NCBI GenBank assembly: GCA_029262795.1
Contig: JAJCYT010000027.1
Coordinates: 118,962 to 182,961 of the forward strand
Length of the DNA: 64,000 bases
Reading direction: 5' to 3'
Origin: Candidatus Fraserbacteria bacterium
GTDB taxonomy: Bacteria; Bipolaricaulota; Bipolaricaulia; RBG-16-55-9; JAJCYT01
Within the stretch, counting starts at the first letter, position 1. The number at the start of each line of letters is the position of its first letter. The translations under genes and the position numbers were made by a program. The notes below the pieces were generated by a model, which was not told the origin of the DNA, did not search any database, and was given only the letters and a program-made list of their open reading frames with translations. Positions 43,153-51,642 of the stretch are shown in pieces.

Positions 43153-43533
43153 TTATAAACCAAGGGCATGACGTGCTTTTTGCATATTGTCAACAGTTAG
43201 ACCAAACTGCACTTCCATGCCGACTTTGGAGATGTGATAAATAGATTCTACATTCACCAACGCATCTGCCAATTTTTGTGTGACTCTGGATAACTCTCCA
43301 GGCTGGTCGGGCAGCGATACCAAGATCACTTCATGTTCTTCAAATTCATAACCACCCGTATCCAAAGCATCGCGGATTTTTGTGTCTTCTTCACCCACCA
43401 CACCAATCACGGGCTGTGGCGTGGAAACAACGGCTGCCAGTGCTTTGATGTTGGCCTCTTTTGATGCCAGCGAATTGGTCACACGGTTCAGTTCACCTGG
43501 TCGATCCAACAGTTTAATGCGGAATTCTTTCAT
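43153..43533 (-). CDS. Tandem ACT-domain protein
   Basis: 126 residues, two ACT domains back to back: KLLDRPGELNRVTNSLASKE from residue 7 (shown as DRPGELNRVTNSL) and VSLPDQPGELSRVTQKLADA from about 72 (shown as DQPGELSRVTQKL). The repeated (Asp)-x-Pro-Gly-Glu-Leu motif is the ligand-binding turn. Stand-alone ACT pairs sense amino acids or similar small molecules. No catalytic domain is attached, so it is likely regulatory. Which ligand is unknown. Confidence 0.88.
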   Translation of the reverse strand: MKEFRIKLLDRPGELNRVTNSLASKEANIKALAAVVSTPQPVIGVVGEEDTKIRDALDTGGYEFEEHEVILVSLPDQPGELSRVTQKLADALVNVESIYHISKVGMEVQFGLTVDNMQKARHALGL

Positions 43534-43698
43534 ATCGTTTCCCCTCTCCTATCGTGTATTTGATCATACCGCAGATGTTAGGCTTGTACCAAATTACAGC
43601 CTATGCTGTATGAGACACATTTGGACAAATGTTGTTGACACAACTTAACCGCCTACGTACACTCGAAGGTGATGGGCTCACAACTTCCAGCCTTCCGA

Positions 43699-44247
43699 AT
43701 GAATCTGCCCAACGTACTGACCCTGGCGCGCTTTGTCATGGTGCCGGTGTTTATGTTATTTTTGAATTTCAACACCTCAGAGACAACTTTGATTGCTTTG
43801 CTGATTTTTTTGCTGGCGGCACTGACCGATTTTCTGGATGGTTTTCTGGCCAGAAAATTTGATCAAGTGACCATCTTTGGCAAGTTCATTGACCCCATGG
43901 CCGACAAGCTGTTAATGGTCGCAGCCTGGCTGGCCTTTATCGAAACTGGCGACCTTTCGGCCATTGCAGCCATGATCCTCATCGGGCGGGAGCTGCTGGT
44001 GACCGGACTTCGGGTGCTGGCTGCCGCTCAGGGAACAGTGATTTCGGCAGGGCCATTGGGCAAGCTGAAAACAGTCATCCACATGATCATGGTGATTGTT
44101 ATTCTGGGCAGTCATCTGTTTGATGGTGGGCCTTGGATGTTGTTTTTCAAAGCCACGCTGGTGTGGGCTTCTATAATCATTTCATTTGTTTCTGGATTGC
44201 AATATTTTTACAAGGCCAAAAAACTGTTTTTTTCAAAGCCCTCCTGA
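43699..44247 (+). CDS. pgsA: CDP-diacylglycerol--glycerol-3-phosphate phosphatidyltransferase
   Basis: 182 residues, five to six membrane helices. The CDP-alcohol phosphotransferase motif is complete (DFLDGFLARKFDQ, then GKFIDPMADK): Asp-Gly-x-x-Ala-Arg, Gly, and two further Asp. It makes phosphatidylglycerol phosphate from CDP-diacylglycerol. ATG 43699 begins MNLPNVLTLAR as in family members. ATG 43672 or GTG 43669 are alternatives; none has a clear ribosome site at good distance. Confidence 0.92.
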   Translation: MNLPNVLTLARFVMVPVFMLFLNFNTSETTLIALLIFLLAALTDFLDGFLARKFDQVTIFGKFIDPMADKLLMVAAWLAFIETGDLSAIAAMILIGRELLVTGLRVLAAAQGTVISAGPLGKLKTVIHMIMVIVILGSHLFDGGPWMLFFKATLVWASIIISFVSGLQYFYKAKKLFFSKPS

Positions 44248-44365
44248 CCTATCCCTATGTGAATGAAATTTTCATTTAATTTGAAGGTGGTTAGTATTAC
44301 TTTAAGAGTCAAACAAGGGTAATCTAAAGACCTCTCTCATTTCTCTCGCTGTATGATTTAGGCCT

Positions 44366-44398
44366 GGCCCCCAGCAAACGGGGGCCTCTCATCTTTTT
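44366..44398 (+). terminator. Terminator downstream of pgsA
   Basis: GGCCCCC/GGGGGCC stem of 7 bp with a 7-base loop, followed by a T-run at 44394-44398. The remaining bases of the 44248-44819 gap hold no convincing gene. Confidence 0.75.
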
Positions 44399-44754
44399 AG
44401 TCCCAGAAAATTCTTGTTGTCGTTGGCACAGAATCCAAAACCTTATTCTCCCTATAATCAAACAAAAATAATCAAAATAGGCCCCGTAGGTTTTTATGCG
44501 AGTGGTGTCCCCATCCCCTCGCTATCCTCTCACCAAATTCTACCTGCGGGGTCTTTATTATTTGTTGTTGGGTGGTTGTTCTTTAGGTGGATGGTGTTTC
44601 CTTAATAAAGTGGTGAGGGCTAGAGAGGGTGGAAGGCTTGGTTGCCATTCATTTTTTCACTTTCTGGAATCCATAAGATATGCTTATGAATGAGGAAGTT
44701 AAGCACGCGAATTGGGATGAAGTCTTTCACTTTTTATAATTTTTTTATCAAATA

Positions 44755-44797
44755 AAAAAGCCCTCGCCGTCACAATGTGTGACGGCGAGGGCTTTTT
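44755..44797. terminator. Bidirectional terminator after hsp20
   Basis: A perfect 19-bp inverted repeat (44755-44773 and 44779-44797) with a 5-base loop and A-run/T-run at its ends. It ends the hsp20 transcript coming from the right. Confidence 0.95.
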
Positions 44798-44819
44798 CCA
44801 ATTCGTGGGGAGATACGGG

Positions 44820-45275
44820 TTATTTCACTTCAATTTCAAATGTTTGGGGCTGGAGGCTTTCTTTCAGAGGCAGGCTTACTTTTAAGATGCCATTTTCCAG
44901 CGCGGCATTGATTTTATCAGGCGCATCCACCTCAATGCCTTCAGGCAAGTTGAAACGGCGCTCGAAGGTGCCATAACGACGACCCACATTCAGGTATTGC
45001 TCCTGTTTAATGCTTTCATCTTTTTGCACTTCGCCGCTAATGAACAGGGTGTTGTCTTCCAACTTTACTTTAACGTTTTCGCGGCTGAGGCCGGGGAGTT
45101 CGGTTTCGAACACCAAATTGCCTTCAGCTTCGTAAACGTTGGTGCCTGCGAAAGTTGGGATGCTCTGGCGGGCATTGCCAAAGTTAAAGAAATTGTCATT
45201 TAAAAGTTCATTCAAAAAACGATCGGCTGGATGCTGAGCGCGGCGTGCAGGGGTATTTCTTCGTAAAACGATCAT
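44820..45275 (-). CDS. Small heat shock protein, Hsp20/alpha-crystallin family
   Basis: 151 residues. The alpha-crystallin domain covers about residues 45-140, with ELPGLSRENVKVKLEDNTL near 59 and the consensus NGILKVSLPL near 127. The C-terminal tail ends in an Ile-x-Val motif (EIEV) that docks on neighbouring subunits. It is an ATP-independent holdase. AAAGGAG lies before the ATG. A sigma-70 promoter and a CIRCE-like inverted repeat lie upstream, suggesting HrcA-type control. Confidence 0.93.
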   Translation of the reverse strand: MIVLRRNTPARRAQHPADRFLNELLNDNFFNFGNARQSIPTFAGTNVYEAEGNLVFETELPGLSRENVKVKLEDNTLFISGEVQKDESIKQEQYLNVGRRYGTFERRFNLPEGIEVDAPDKINAALENGILKVSLPLKESLQPQTFEIEVK

Positions 45276-45324
45276 GGTAAAACTCCTTTTTAGTATGCAA
45301 GTTAGCAGTCTAATTTTTTATTGA

Positions 45325-45351
45325 TTAGCAATTATAACTTTAGTTTGCTAA
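45325..45351 (-). promoter_or_regulatory. CIRCE-like operator of hsp20
   Basis: TTAGCAATT (45325-45333), nine bases, then GTTTGCTAA (45343-45351). This keeps the 9-9-9 layout and the outer TTAGCA/TGCTAA of the CIRCE consensus but not its inner CTC/GAG. It lies between the promoter and the start codon, as CIRCE does. A further half-site-like TTAGCAGTC is at 45302. Confidence 0.55.
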
Positions 45352-45355
45352 AAGC

Positions 45356-45384
45356 ACTATATCACAACCCCATGAGGTTGTCAA
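45356..45384 (-). promoter_or_regulatory. Sigma-70 promoter of hsp20
   Basis: On the minus strand TTGACA (45379-45384) and TATAGT (45356-45361) are separated by 17 bp. The predicted start lies at the CIRCE-like element. Confidence 0.8.
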
Positions 45385-45430
45385 GTGAGCAAAAGAAATT
45401 GTCTGAAAATGTGGCCTGTTTATACTTTTG

Positions 45431-46717
45431 TCAGGCTTTAGGTAAATCAGAGCGTTGTGGATTTTTAACCCAAATCAGGCAAAGAATGCCTAACACAAAA
45501 GGAATGATGGCAGAAAACTGTAGAATGATGTTATAACTGCCGACCAAATCACGTACGATGCCAAAAGGCATTGGACCCAATGCGGACCCCCCCACCGTGA
45601 TCGTGGAATAAGTGCCCATAATGCTGCCCAAATGGAGACGTCCAAAGTACTTGGCCCAGATGACGCTGCTGACGGCAGTAAACAGTCCACTGGTCGCGCC
45701 AAGAATAATGCCATAGATATAGCCCATCATTACCGATTGCAATGAGGTGGCCATGATCAGCGATACGGCCTGCAAAAATAGTCCACTGCTGAGAATGATG
45801 CGAATGGGAATCCGATCCAACAGCATGCCGCCGCCAAGGTGTGTGACGGCGGCGGTGAGTGCAATCGGCAAAAATACCACAGCTGCGATTTCAGGAGGGA
45901 GGTTGTTGTCACGAAAAATACTGACCATGTGGAAAAACAAACCAGTTGAGAGCATGGCCACCGATGCGCCACTGAGACCCACGATCCAAAACACTTTGGT
46001 TTTGAGCACTTCGGCCAACGTCCAATTGTCCTCAATAGGGGCAGTTGATGCTTCTTTGCCGGCATTTCTCGGCGGTCCACCATCGGGTTCCAATCCATAA
46101 TCTTCGGGTTGATCTCGGAAAAATACCCAGCCCACAATGCCCATGATGACCAACACCATGACGCCCAGCACCATGTAGGTGGTGCGCCAGCCGAGCCAGG
46201 GAATTAAGAAGTTGATCAGATTCGGAAACCCTCCCAGGCCGAGCAGGCCCACCAACACGCCTTTAACGCCATTGATCGTGCCGCGCTTACGAATCCACCA
46301 GCGATTGACCACGTTGATACTCACAATGCCCAGGCTGCCTTGCCCCATCATGCGGATGGCGATAAAGCCAATGCCCAGCATCACAGCATTTTGAACAAAC
46401 CCCATGTAAATACAGGCCAGGCCGAACAGTATGGAGATGATGACCACCATCACGCGTGGGCCTCGACGGTCAATTTGACGTCCAACAAAAGGCAGCGCAA
46501 AACTGCCGATCAACGTGGCAACGGTATACAGCGTGCTCACCAGAGAACGGCTGATGTCCAGCTCCCGAATGAAGTAATCAATGAAGATGGAGACAGAATA
46601 AGTTTGACCAGGACTGGTCATAATGGTGCCCAAGGCACCTGCGCCCATGATGAACCACCCATAATAAAAAGGTGATTTATTCACCAAGCGACTATATAAA
46701 GTTGGTTTTGAAGACAT
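45431..46717 (-). CDS. MFS transporter (OFA/monocarboxylate-like)
   Basis: 428 residues with 12 predicted helices. FYYGWFIMGAGALGT at residue 17 and GRQIDRRGPR near 79 (loop 2-3 signature) resemble the OFA and monocarboxylate porter groups. The WW pair in VNRWWIRKRGT near 138 is also common there. It probably moves an organic acid or similar anion across the inner membrane. A central loop near residue 215-230 is hydrophilic. It stands alone. Confidence 0.85.
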   Translation of the reverse strand: MSSKPTLYSRLVNKSPFYYGWFIMGAGALGTIMTSPGQTYSVSIFIDYFIRELDISRSLVSTLYTVATLIGSFALPFVGRQIDRRGPRVMVVIISILFGLACIYMGFVQNAVMLGIGFIAIRMMGQGSLGIVSINVVNRWWIRKRGTINGVKGVLVGLLGLGGFPNLINFLIPWLGWRTTYMVLGVMVLVIMGIVGWVFFRDQPEDYGLEPDGGPPRNAGKEASTAPIEDNWTLAEVLKTKVFWIVGLSGASVAMLSTGLFFHMVSIFRDNNLPPEIAAVVFLPIALTAAVTHLGGGMLLDRIPIRIILSSGLFLQAVSLIMATSLQSVMMGYIYGIILGATSGLFTAVSSVIWAKYFGRLHLGSIMGTYSTITVGGSALGPMPFGIVRDLVGSYNIILQFSAIIPFVLGILCLIWVKNPQRSDLPKA

Positions 46718-46803
46718 AAAAGAAATTTTGATGTCTTTCTGCTGGAAGATGTATTTATGTTAATGGGTGATGAAAAATCTTCAAGCTGAGGTGTGATTCA
46801 CCT

Positions 46804-47706
46804 TTAAACAGATGTTTGTGAAGTTTCGAGAATACGTTGGATTTCGGGCAGGGCGGCCTCCATGGCCTCGCGTCCTGATTTTACTGGAGCATCAATTTCA
46901 TCGAGCGCCAAGGTTTTAATGCCGGAGACATCAGGGGTGACGATCAGCAGTTTTTCTCCAAGGCGCGCATACATCAATTCAAGTTGGGTTCGCATCAAAG
47001 CTTGGCCAGTGATCGACATGGACTGGCGAATCACCTCTAGGCTGGTGCCGACATAGTCAGACAATTCGCCACTAACATTCACGGCAATCACAATCTCGGC
47101 GCCCAGTGATACAGCGACCCGAATGGGCACACGGTCGATGATGCCGCCATCCACCAGCAAGTGGCCTTCCCATCGGACAGGATCATGAATGCCTGGCAGG
47201 GCGGCACTCGCTGCCAAAGCGCGTGAGATCTTGCCGTGGTCCATCACAATTTCTTCACCCGTGTCCACATCCGCAGCCACGCAGGCAAAAGGGATATCGA
47301 CTTCATCGAAAGATTTATCGTGGGTGAGCAGTTTGAAAAACTGAATCAGCTTGAGTGTTTTTTCCTGATCGGCTGTGCGCCAGCCTTTTCTTTGAAAAAG
47401 GTATTCCGAGGCGGTGCGTTCCACCATTTCCGGCAACGGGCTTTGAGGCACGCCCAGCAGATCGTGCAAATCGAGTTTTTTTAATAAAAGAAGCAGTTTG
47501 TCCAGGTCCAATCCGCACACGCAACTGCTGCCAATGATGCCCCCCATCGACGTGCCGGCCACCATATCAATCGGAATTTCATTTTCAAGCAACACCTGAA
47601 GCGCGCCAATGTGGGCGAATCCACGAGCGCCCCCACCGCCCAAAGCCAACCCGACTTTTGGGCGAGATATTTTTGAAGATTGGTCGTTTTGTCTGTTCCG
47701 ATTCAT
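46804..47706 (-). CDS. Patatin-like phospholipase, RssA type
   Basis: 300 residues from ATG 47706. The patatin parts are intact: oxyanion loop GGGGARG near residue 20, nucleophile Ser in GTSMGG near 50, and catalytic Asp in VDGG near 180. It should be a cytosolic serine esterase of the NTE/RssA group acting on lipids. A TTG start at 47745 would overlap the preceding stop codon of the riboflavin gene and add 13 residues; neither start has a clear ribosome site. Cotranscription with the riboflavin gene is likely. Confidence 0.9.
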   Translation of the reverse strand: MNRNRQNDQSSKISRPKVGLALGGGGARGFAHIGALQVLLENEIPIDMVAGTSMGGIIGSSCVCGLDLDKLLLLLKKLDLHDLLGVPQSPLPEMVERTASEYLFQRKGWRTADQEKTLKLIQFFKLLTHDKSFDEVDIPFACVAADVDTGEEIVMDHGKISRALAASAALPGIHDPVRWEGHLLVDGGIIDRVPIRVAVSLGAEIVIAVNVSGELSDYVGTSLEVIRQSMSITGQALMRTQLELMYARLGEKLLIVTPDVSGIKTLALDEIDAPVKSGREAMEAALPEIQRILETSQTSV

Positions 47707-47741
47707 CTGTTCATTATATCGAGGCGTATCGGTAGTGAGGA

Positions 47742-48866
47742 TCAATCCATCCGTTTTGGAATGGGCAGAGACACCTTTTCCACAATTTCCAGCCCATAGC
47801 CTGAAAGCGCTGCACGCTGTGCTGTGCGATTGGTCAGCAAGCGAATCTGATTCAGTCCCAGATCATGAAGCACCTGAGCGCCCAAGCCATAATCTCTGGG
47901 GTCAGAATGTTGGCTGGTGCAGGGCAAAATGTTGTCTGATATGTCAAAGCGCTCTAACAATCCGCTGCCTGAATCTTCTGGACGAACAATATAAACCAGC
48001 ACGCCTTGGCCGGCTTCAGCAATGGCCTGAAAGCCTGCTTGTAATTCATTGCCGCAATCACAGTTGCGGGAGAACAACAAATCGCTGCCCAGACAACCGG
48101 CATGGACGCGCACCAGTGTTGGAGCATCATCGAGTTTGCCCATCGAAAAGGCCATATAAAGAGAATCATTGACATCGTTGCGATACACGGTGAGTTCAAA
48201 ATCACCGAACTTGCTGGCATAGGTTGAGGTTTTGACAGGATGAACAAAGCGCTCATGTTCGAGTCGGTAGGTGACCAAATCGGCGATGCTCATGATGGGA
48301 ATGTCCCAGTCTGCACTCAGTTTTTCAAGGTCAGGCAAGCGAGCCATTTGGCCATCGTCACGCAAGATGGGGCAGAGGACGCCCGCAGGAGAAAAGCCAG
48401 CCAGATGTGCCAAATCGACACAGGCTTCGGTATGGCCGGTTCGCCTGAGCACACCACCATCCTGAGCCTGCACAGGGAACACATGGCCTGGTCTGAGAAA
48501 ATCGGAGGCACCTGTATCTGGATTGGCCAGCGCCTTTAAGGTGATGGCACGTTCGTGGGCGCTTTCTCCAGTGACCACACCAAAGCGATCGGCGGCATCT
48601 ACAGTAATCGTAAATTGACAGCGATCCAGATCGGGATTCTGGGCTTCCAGCAAAGGCAGATCCAACTCAGCCAGACGTTGTTTGGTCATGGCTGCACACA
48701 TGATGCCGCCTGCCTGTTTGATCATAAAATGGACCGCTTCAGGTGTGATGGCTTCGGTGGCAATCACCAAATCGCCCTCGTTTTCCCGATCCTCGTCGTC
48801 CACCACAATCAAAAATTGTTTGTTCCTAATTCGCTCTATTGCCTGGTCAATTTGAATAAATGTCAC
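47742..48866 (-). CDS. ribB: RibBA-type protein with degenerate GTP cyclohydrolase II half
   Basis: 374 residues. The N-terminal half is a complete DHBP synthase: DDEDRENEGD at 23-32, GHVFPV near 127 and RTGHTE near 142; it makes the four-carbon unit of riboflavin. The C-terminal half keeps the zinc Cys (258, 269, 271) and DPRDYGLGAQ of GTP cyclohydrolase II. But the EGRGIGL loop reads EDSGSGL, so the catalytic Arg is Ser299, and the NNPRK loop is lost. The second half is probably inactive or regulatory, as in the RibBX proteins of some proteobacteria. Confidence 0.9.
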   Translation of the reverse strand: MTFIQIDQAIERIRNKQFLIVVDDEDRENEGDLVIATEAITPEAVHFMIKQAGGIMCAAMTKQRLAELDLPLLEAQNPDLDRCQFTITVDAADRFGVVTGESAHERAITLKALANPDTGASDFLRPGHVFPVQAQDGGVLRRTGHTEACVDLAHLAGFSPAGVLCPILRDDGQMARLPDLEKLSADWDIPIMSIADLVTYRLEHERFVHPVKTSTYASKFGDFELTVYRNDVNDSLYMAFSMGKLDDAPTLVRVHAGCLGSDLLFSRNCDCGNELQAGFQAIAEAGQGVLVYIVRPEDSGSGLLERFDISDNILPCTSQHSDPRDYGLGAQVLHDLGLNQIRLLTNRTAQRAALSGYGLEIVEKVSLPIPKRMD

Positions 48867-48997
48867 AATGCCTCCTTGAACGTTGTTGAATCGGGATGTT
48901 GGATCAATTTAAGATAACAAATCTGCCATAGACCGCAACTTTATATATCAAAACCAAAATAGAACAAAATGATGATATGATCAATGAGGAAAATCAT

Positions 48998-49333
48998 CTA
49001 CCGTTGTTGATCCAGCGGCGGCATTTCTTTGAGGCGCGCATAGGTGTAGATGCCGGTTCGATGCCCATCATTCCAGGTGACCTGAACGGCGTAGCGGCCC
49101 ACAGGTTGTATTTCAAGCGCTTTGAGTTGTTTGGGCTGGCCAGGTGTTTTCTTGTGCATGGCCAACGGATTTTTCTGATCTTCTTTGCACAGAGCACAAG
49201 GGCAATGGTTTCGTAAGAACGAAAGCAGATATTGATTTTCTTGCCCATCATTCCAATGGATACCTAGGGTTTCGCCATCGACCCAATACCATTGAGCGCG
49301 CTCGTTGTTGAAAGGCAGTGCAGGGTTTACCAT
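48998..49333 (-). CDS. DUF971 family protein
   Basis: 111 residues. A single DUF971 (gamma-butyrobetaine hydroxylase N-terminal-like) domain: IHWNDGQ near residue 24, LRNHCPCALC near 39 with three Cys, and VTWNDGHRTGIYTYARL near 85 (shown as WNDGHRTGIYTY). Cys and a later His suggest a metal site. Such small proteins appear near iron-sulfur or redox genes in other bacteria; here the neighbours give no hint. Confidence 0.88.
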   Translation of the reverse strand: MVNPALPFNNERAQWYWVDGETLGIHWNDGQENQYLLSFLRNHCPCALCKEDQKNPLAMHKKTPGQPKQLKALEIQPVGRYAVQVTWNDGHRTGIYTYARLKEMPPLDQQR

Positions 49334-49392
49334 AGACGGTCAGTGTAGCGTGCCCCATCCATCAACTCAAGAAGTGATTAGGCGGTATTGGC

Positions 49393-49971
49393 ATGACTGA
49401 ACTTAAACTTATTCTGGCATCCGCTTCTCCACGTCGGCAGGAATTGTTGAAATTAATCACGCCAGATTTTGAAGTGATCCCCGCCGATATTGAAGAAATC
49501 AGTGATCAACTCGAACCCCAAGAAATATTGATGGACATTGCCCGGCAAAAAGCCATGACCATTGTTGAAGCAGGTCATCAGGGATTGGTCTTGGGTGTGG
49601 ACACTTCCGTGTGGTTGGATGATCAATTACTGGGAAAACCCAGAGATGAAGCAGATGCGGCTCAAATGCTTCGGCAGATGAGTGGTCGCTCGCACACTGT
49701 TTTTTCGGGCCTGTTTGCCATCAACACGTTGACGGGGGCATCTGTATTTGACAGTTCCGCGACCAAAGTTTTCTTTAAACCATTGAGTGAAAAACAAATT
49801 AAACGATACCTTGAGCAGGCACACTACATGGACAAGGCGGGCGCTTATGCGATTCAGGAGGAAGCGGCATTGTTTGTGACGCGCCTGGAAGGCGATTTTT
49901 ATAATGTGATGGGATTGCCCGTATCGCGAGTGGCCGATCTGTTAGAATCATTGGGATATCAGCTCGATTAA
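49393..49971 (+). CDS. maf: Maf-type nucleotide pyrophosphatase
   Basis: 192 residues. It starts with LILASASPRRQELL, the Maf phosphate-binding loop. DTSVWLDDQLLGKPRD near residue 75 and MDKAGAYAIQEEA near 145 are family motifs. Maf proteins hydrolyse non-canonical or excess nucleoside triphosphates (dTTP, UTP, or m7GTP by subtype) and limit mutation. The usual DT in VDTV reads DTSV here. It is first in a possible transcript with the unknown membrane protein and lemA. Confidence 0.93.
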   Translation: MTELKLILASASPRRQELLKLITPDFEVIPADIEEISDQLEPQEILMDIARQKAMTIVEAGHQGLVLGVDTSVWLDDQLLGKPRDEADAAQMLRQMSGRSHTVFSGLFAINTLTGASVFDSSATKVFFKPLSEKQIKRYLEQAHYMDKAGAYAIQEEAALFVTRLEGDFYNVMGLPVSRVADLLESLGYQLD

Positions 49972-49985
49972 GAGGAGAAGGTTGA

Positions 49986-50666
49986 ATGGAGTTTTTGCCT
50001 TTTATACTTTTCTTTTTGGTGTTTGCCGGTGTGGCGATGTATTTTGGCGCACGCGCTGCAAAGAAACGACGCGAAGCACTCACTGCCTGGGCCAACAGTC
50101 ACGGCATGACATTTACGCAGGGGCGAGATGGCAGCTTGGATGAACGCTTTCCGAACTTTAAGCGCCTGCAAAGTGGGTCGAATCGTTATGGCTATAATTT
50201 CACTGAGGGCGATTGGCAGGGCCACCCTTTTTTCGGCTTCGACTATCACTATGAAACCCATTCCACCGACTCCAAGGGAAGACGACAAACACACCATCAC
50301 CATTTTTCCGCAATCATTTTTGGTAGCAAAGTGCCATTGAAGCATTTGGTGATTCGACCAGAAGGCATGTTTGATAAGGTCAAAGATTTTTTTGGCTATG
50401 ACGATATCAATTTTGAATCTGCCGAGTTCAGTAAAAAATTCCATGTGAGTGCTGAAGATAAAAAGTGGGCCTATGATGTGCTTCATGCCAGAGCGATTGA
50501 ATTTTTGTTGGACAAAACACGCTACACAATTCAGTTTGATCGAAATGAAGTTTACATATTTCGTGGCGGCACTTTTAAGCCGGAACAGTTTGATGAAGCA
50601 GCCAACATCGTTCACGGTTTGCTCAGTCAACTGCCAGATTATGTGATTCAACAACAACAGAGGTAG
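49986..50666 (+). CDS. Membrane-anchored protein of unknown function, lemA neighbour
   Basis: 226 residues. One N-terminal membrane helix (about 4-24), then a soluble domain with HHHH near residue 102 and a C-terminal region of mixed helix and strand. No family was recognised. It lies 10 bp before lemA and 14 bp after maf. Such a protein next to LemA may share its membrane role; this is inference. Gln-rich C-terminus. Confidence 0.75.
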   Translation: MEFLPFILFFLVFAGVAMYFGARAAKKRREALTAWANSHGMTFTQGRDGSLDERFPNFKRLQSGSNRYGYNFTEGDWQGHPFFGFDYHYETHSTDSKGRRQTHHHHFSAIIFGSKVPLKHLVIRPEGMFDKVKDFFGYDDINFESAEFSKKFHVSAEDKKWAYDVLHARAIEFLLDKTRYTIQFDRNEVYIFRGGTFKPEQFDEAANIVHGLLSQLPDYVIQQQQR

Positions 50667-50676
50667 AGGTTTTTAA

Positions 50677-51243
50677 ATGGATATTGTGCTTTATGTCATC
50701 CTAGGTATCATTGCCATTGCAGGAATTTGGATGTGGACCAACTATAACGCGCTGGTGCGATTGCGAAATCACTGCAATGAAGCCTGGTCGAATGTGGATA
50801 CCGAACTCAAGCGGCGTTACAACCTGATTCCCAATTTGGTCGAATCTGTGAAGGGGTATGCCAAGCATGAAGATCAGGTGATTGAGTCTGTGATTCGAGC
50901 CCGACAGGAAGCGCTGGCAGGCAAAGGCTCCGTGGGCGATCAGGCTGACAATGAAAATGTGTTGGTAGGGTCGATGAAGCACTTGTTTGCTGTGGCCGAA
51001 GCCTATCCCGATTTGAAAGCCAGTCATAATTTCTTAGAACTGCAAAAAGAACTGGCGAATACGGAAGATCGTATTCAGGCGGCCCGTCGCTTTTACAATG
51101 CCAATGTTCGTGATTTAAACACGCGCACCGAAATTTTTCCATCCTCCGTCATTGCCAAAAAATTTGGGTTTACACGCCAGGATTATTTTCAGGTTGAAAA
51201 AATTGAAATTCGTGAGCCTGTAAAAGTGTCTTTAGATGAATAG
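50677..51243 (+). CDS. lemA: LemA family protein (copy 1)
   Basis: 188 residues. N-terminal membrane helix (2-22), then the LemA fold: YNALVRLRNHCNEAWSNVDTELKRR (shown as NHCNEAWSNVDTELKRR) near 26, LIPNLVESVKGYAKHE near 50 and AYPDLKAS near 110. LemA proteins expose a helical bundle outside the membrane, with an obscure role. A second copy at 57027-57605 is paired with htpX. Confidence 0.92.
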   Translation: MDIVLYVILGIIAIAGIWMWTNYNALVRLRNHCNEAWSNVDTELKRRYNLIPNLVESVKGYAKHEDQVIESVIRARQEALAGKGSVGDQADNENVLVGSMKHLFAVAEAYPDLKASHNFLELQKELANTEDRIQAARRFYNANVRDLNTRTEIFPSSVIAKKFGFTRQDYFQVEKIEIREPVKVSLDE

Positions 51244-51347
51244 AGGGTTTTGAAAAGTCGGGCGTTTAATCAAATCCCTCTTTTCTAAAGAGACCTACCT
51301 ATTTAAAAAGCAGGACATCATGATAGATAAAGACTCAAATTCCCCAA

Positions 51348-51366
51348 CCCCCTTAAATCATTAAGG
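51348..51366. repeat. Dispersed intergenic palindrome, copy 1
   Basis: CCCCCTTAAATCATTA (51348-51363) is the reverse complement of 60071-60086, and the flanks are similar runs of C. The copy itself is near-palindromic. The 51244-51642 gap also has a CCCCTTTG/CAAAGGGG hairpin (51514-51533). Confidence 0.5.
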
Positions 51367-51592
51367 AGGCCAAGATATGAAGTTTGAACGCATCCTCTGT
51401 ATCGCGAATCATGATTGTTCAAGCAGGTGGACAGGGAGATTCTGTTGGTTTCCCTGGACCTTGTTTCTAAAGGGGAAAATTTTTCAGAACGAACTTTCGT
51501 AATCCAAATGTAGCCCCTTTGGGATCAAAGGGGTTTGGGATTTGAAGCCCTTTACCTCTAGAAAAATCAAGTTTTAAAAAAATTCGAGTAAA

Positions 51593-51621
51593 AGGGGTAC
51601 AACAGAAACTGCTGCACCCCT
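51593..51621 (-). terminator. Terminator of the beta-propeller gene
   Basis: A 13-bp stem with two G-T pairs (51593-51605/51609-51621) and a T-rich run on the minus strand just beyond. Confidence 0.75.
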
Positions 51622-51642
51622 CTCTCAGCTAAGAAGAATTCT

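Noticed and set aside
44414-44693. Short plus-strand frames in the gap after pgsA
   Set aside because: No ribosome site and no protein-like pattern; the region lies between two terminators.
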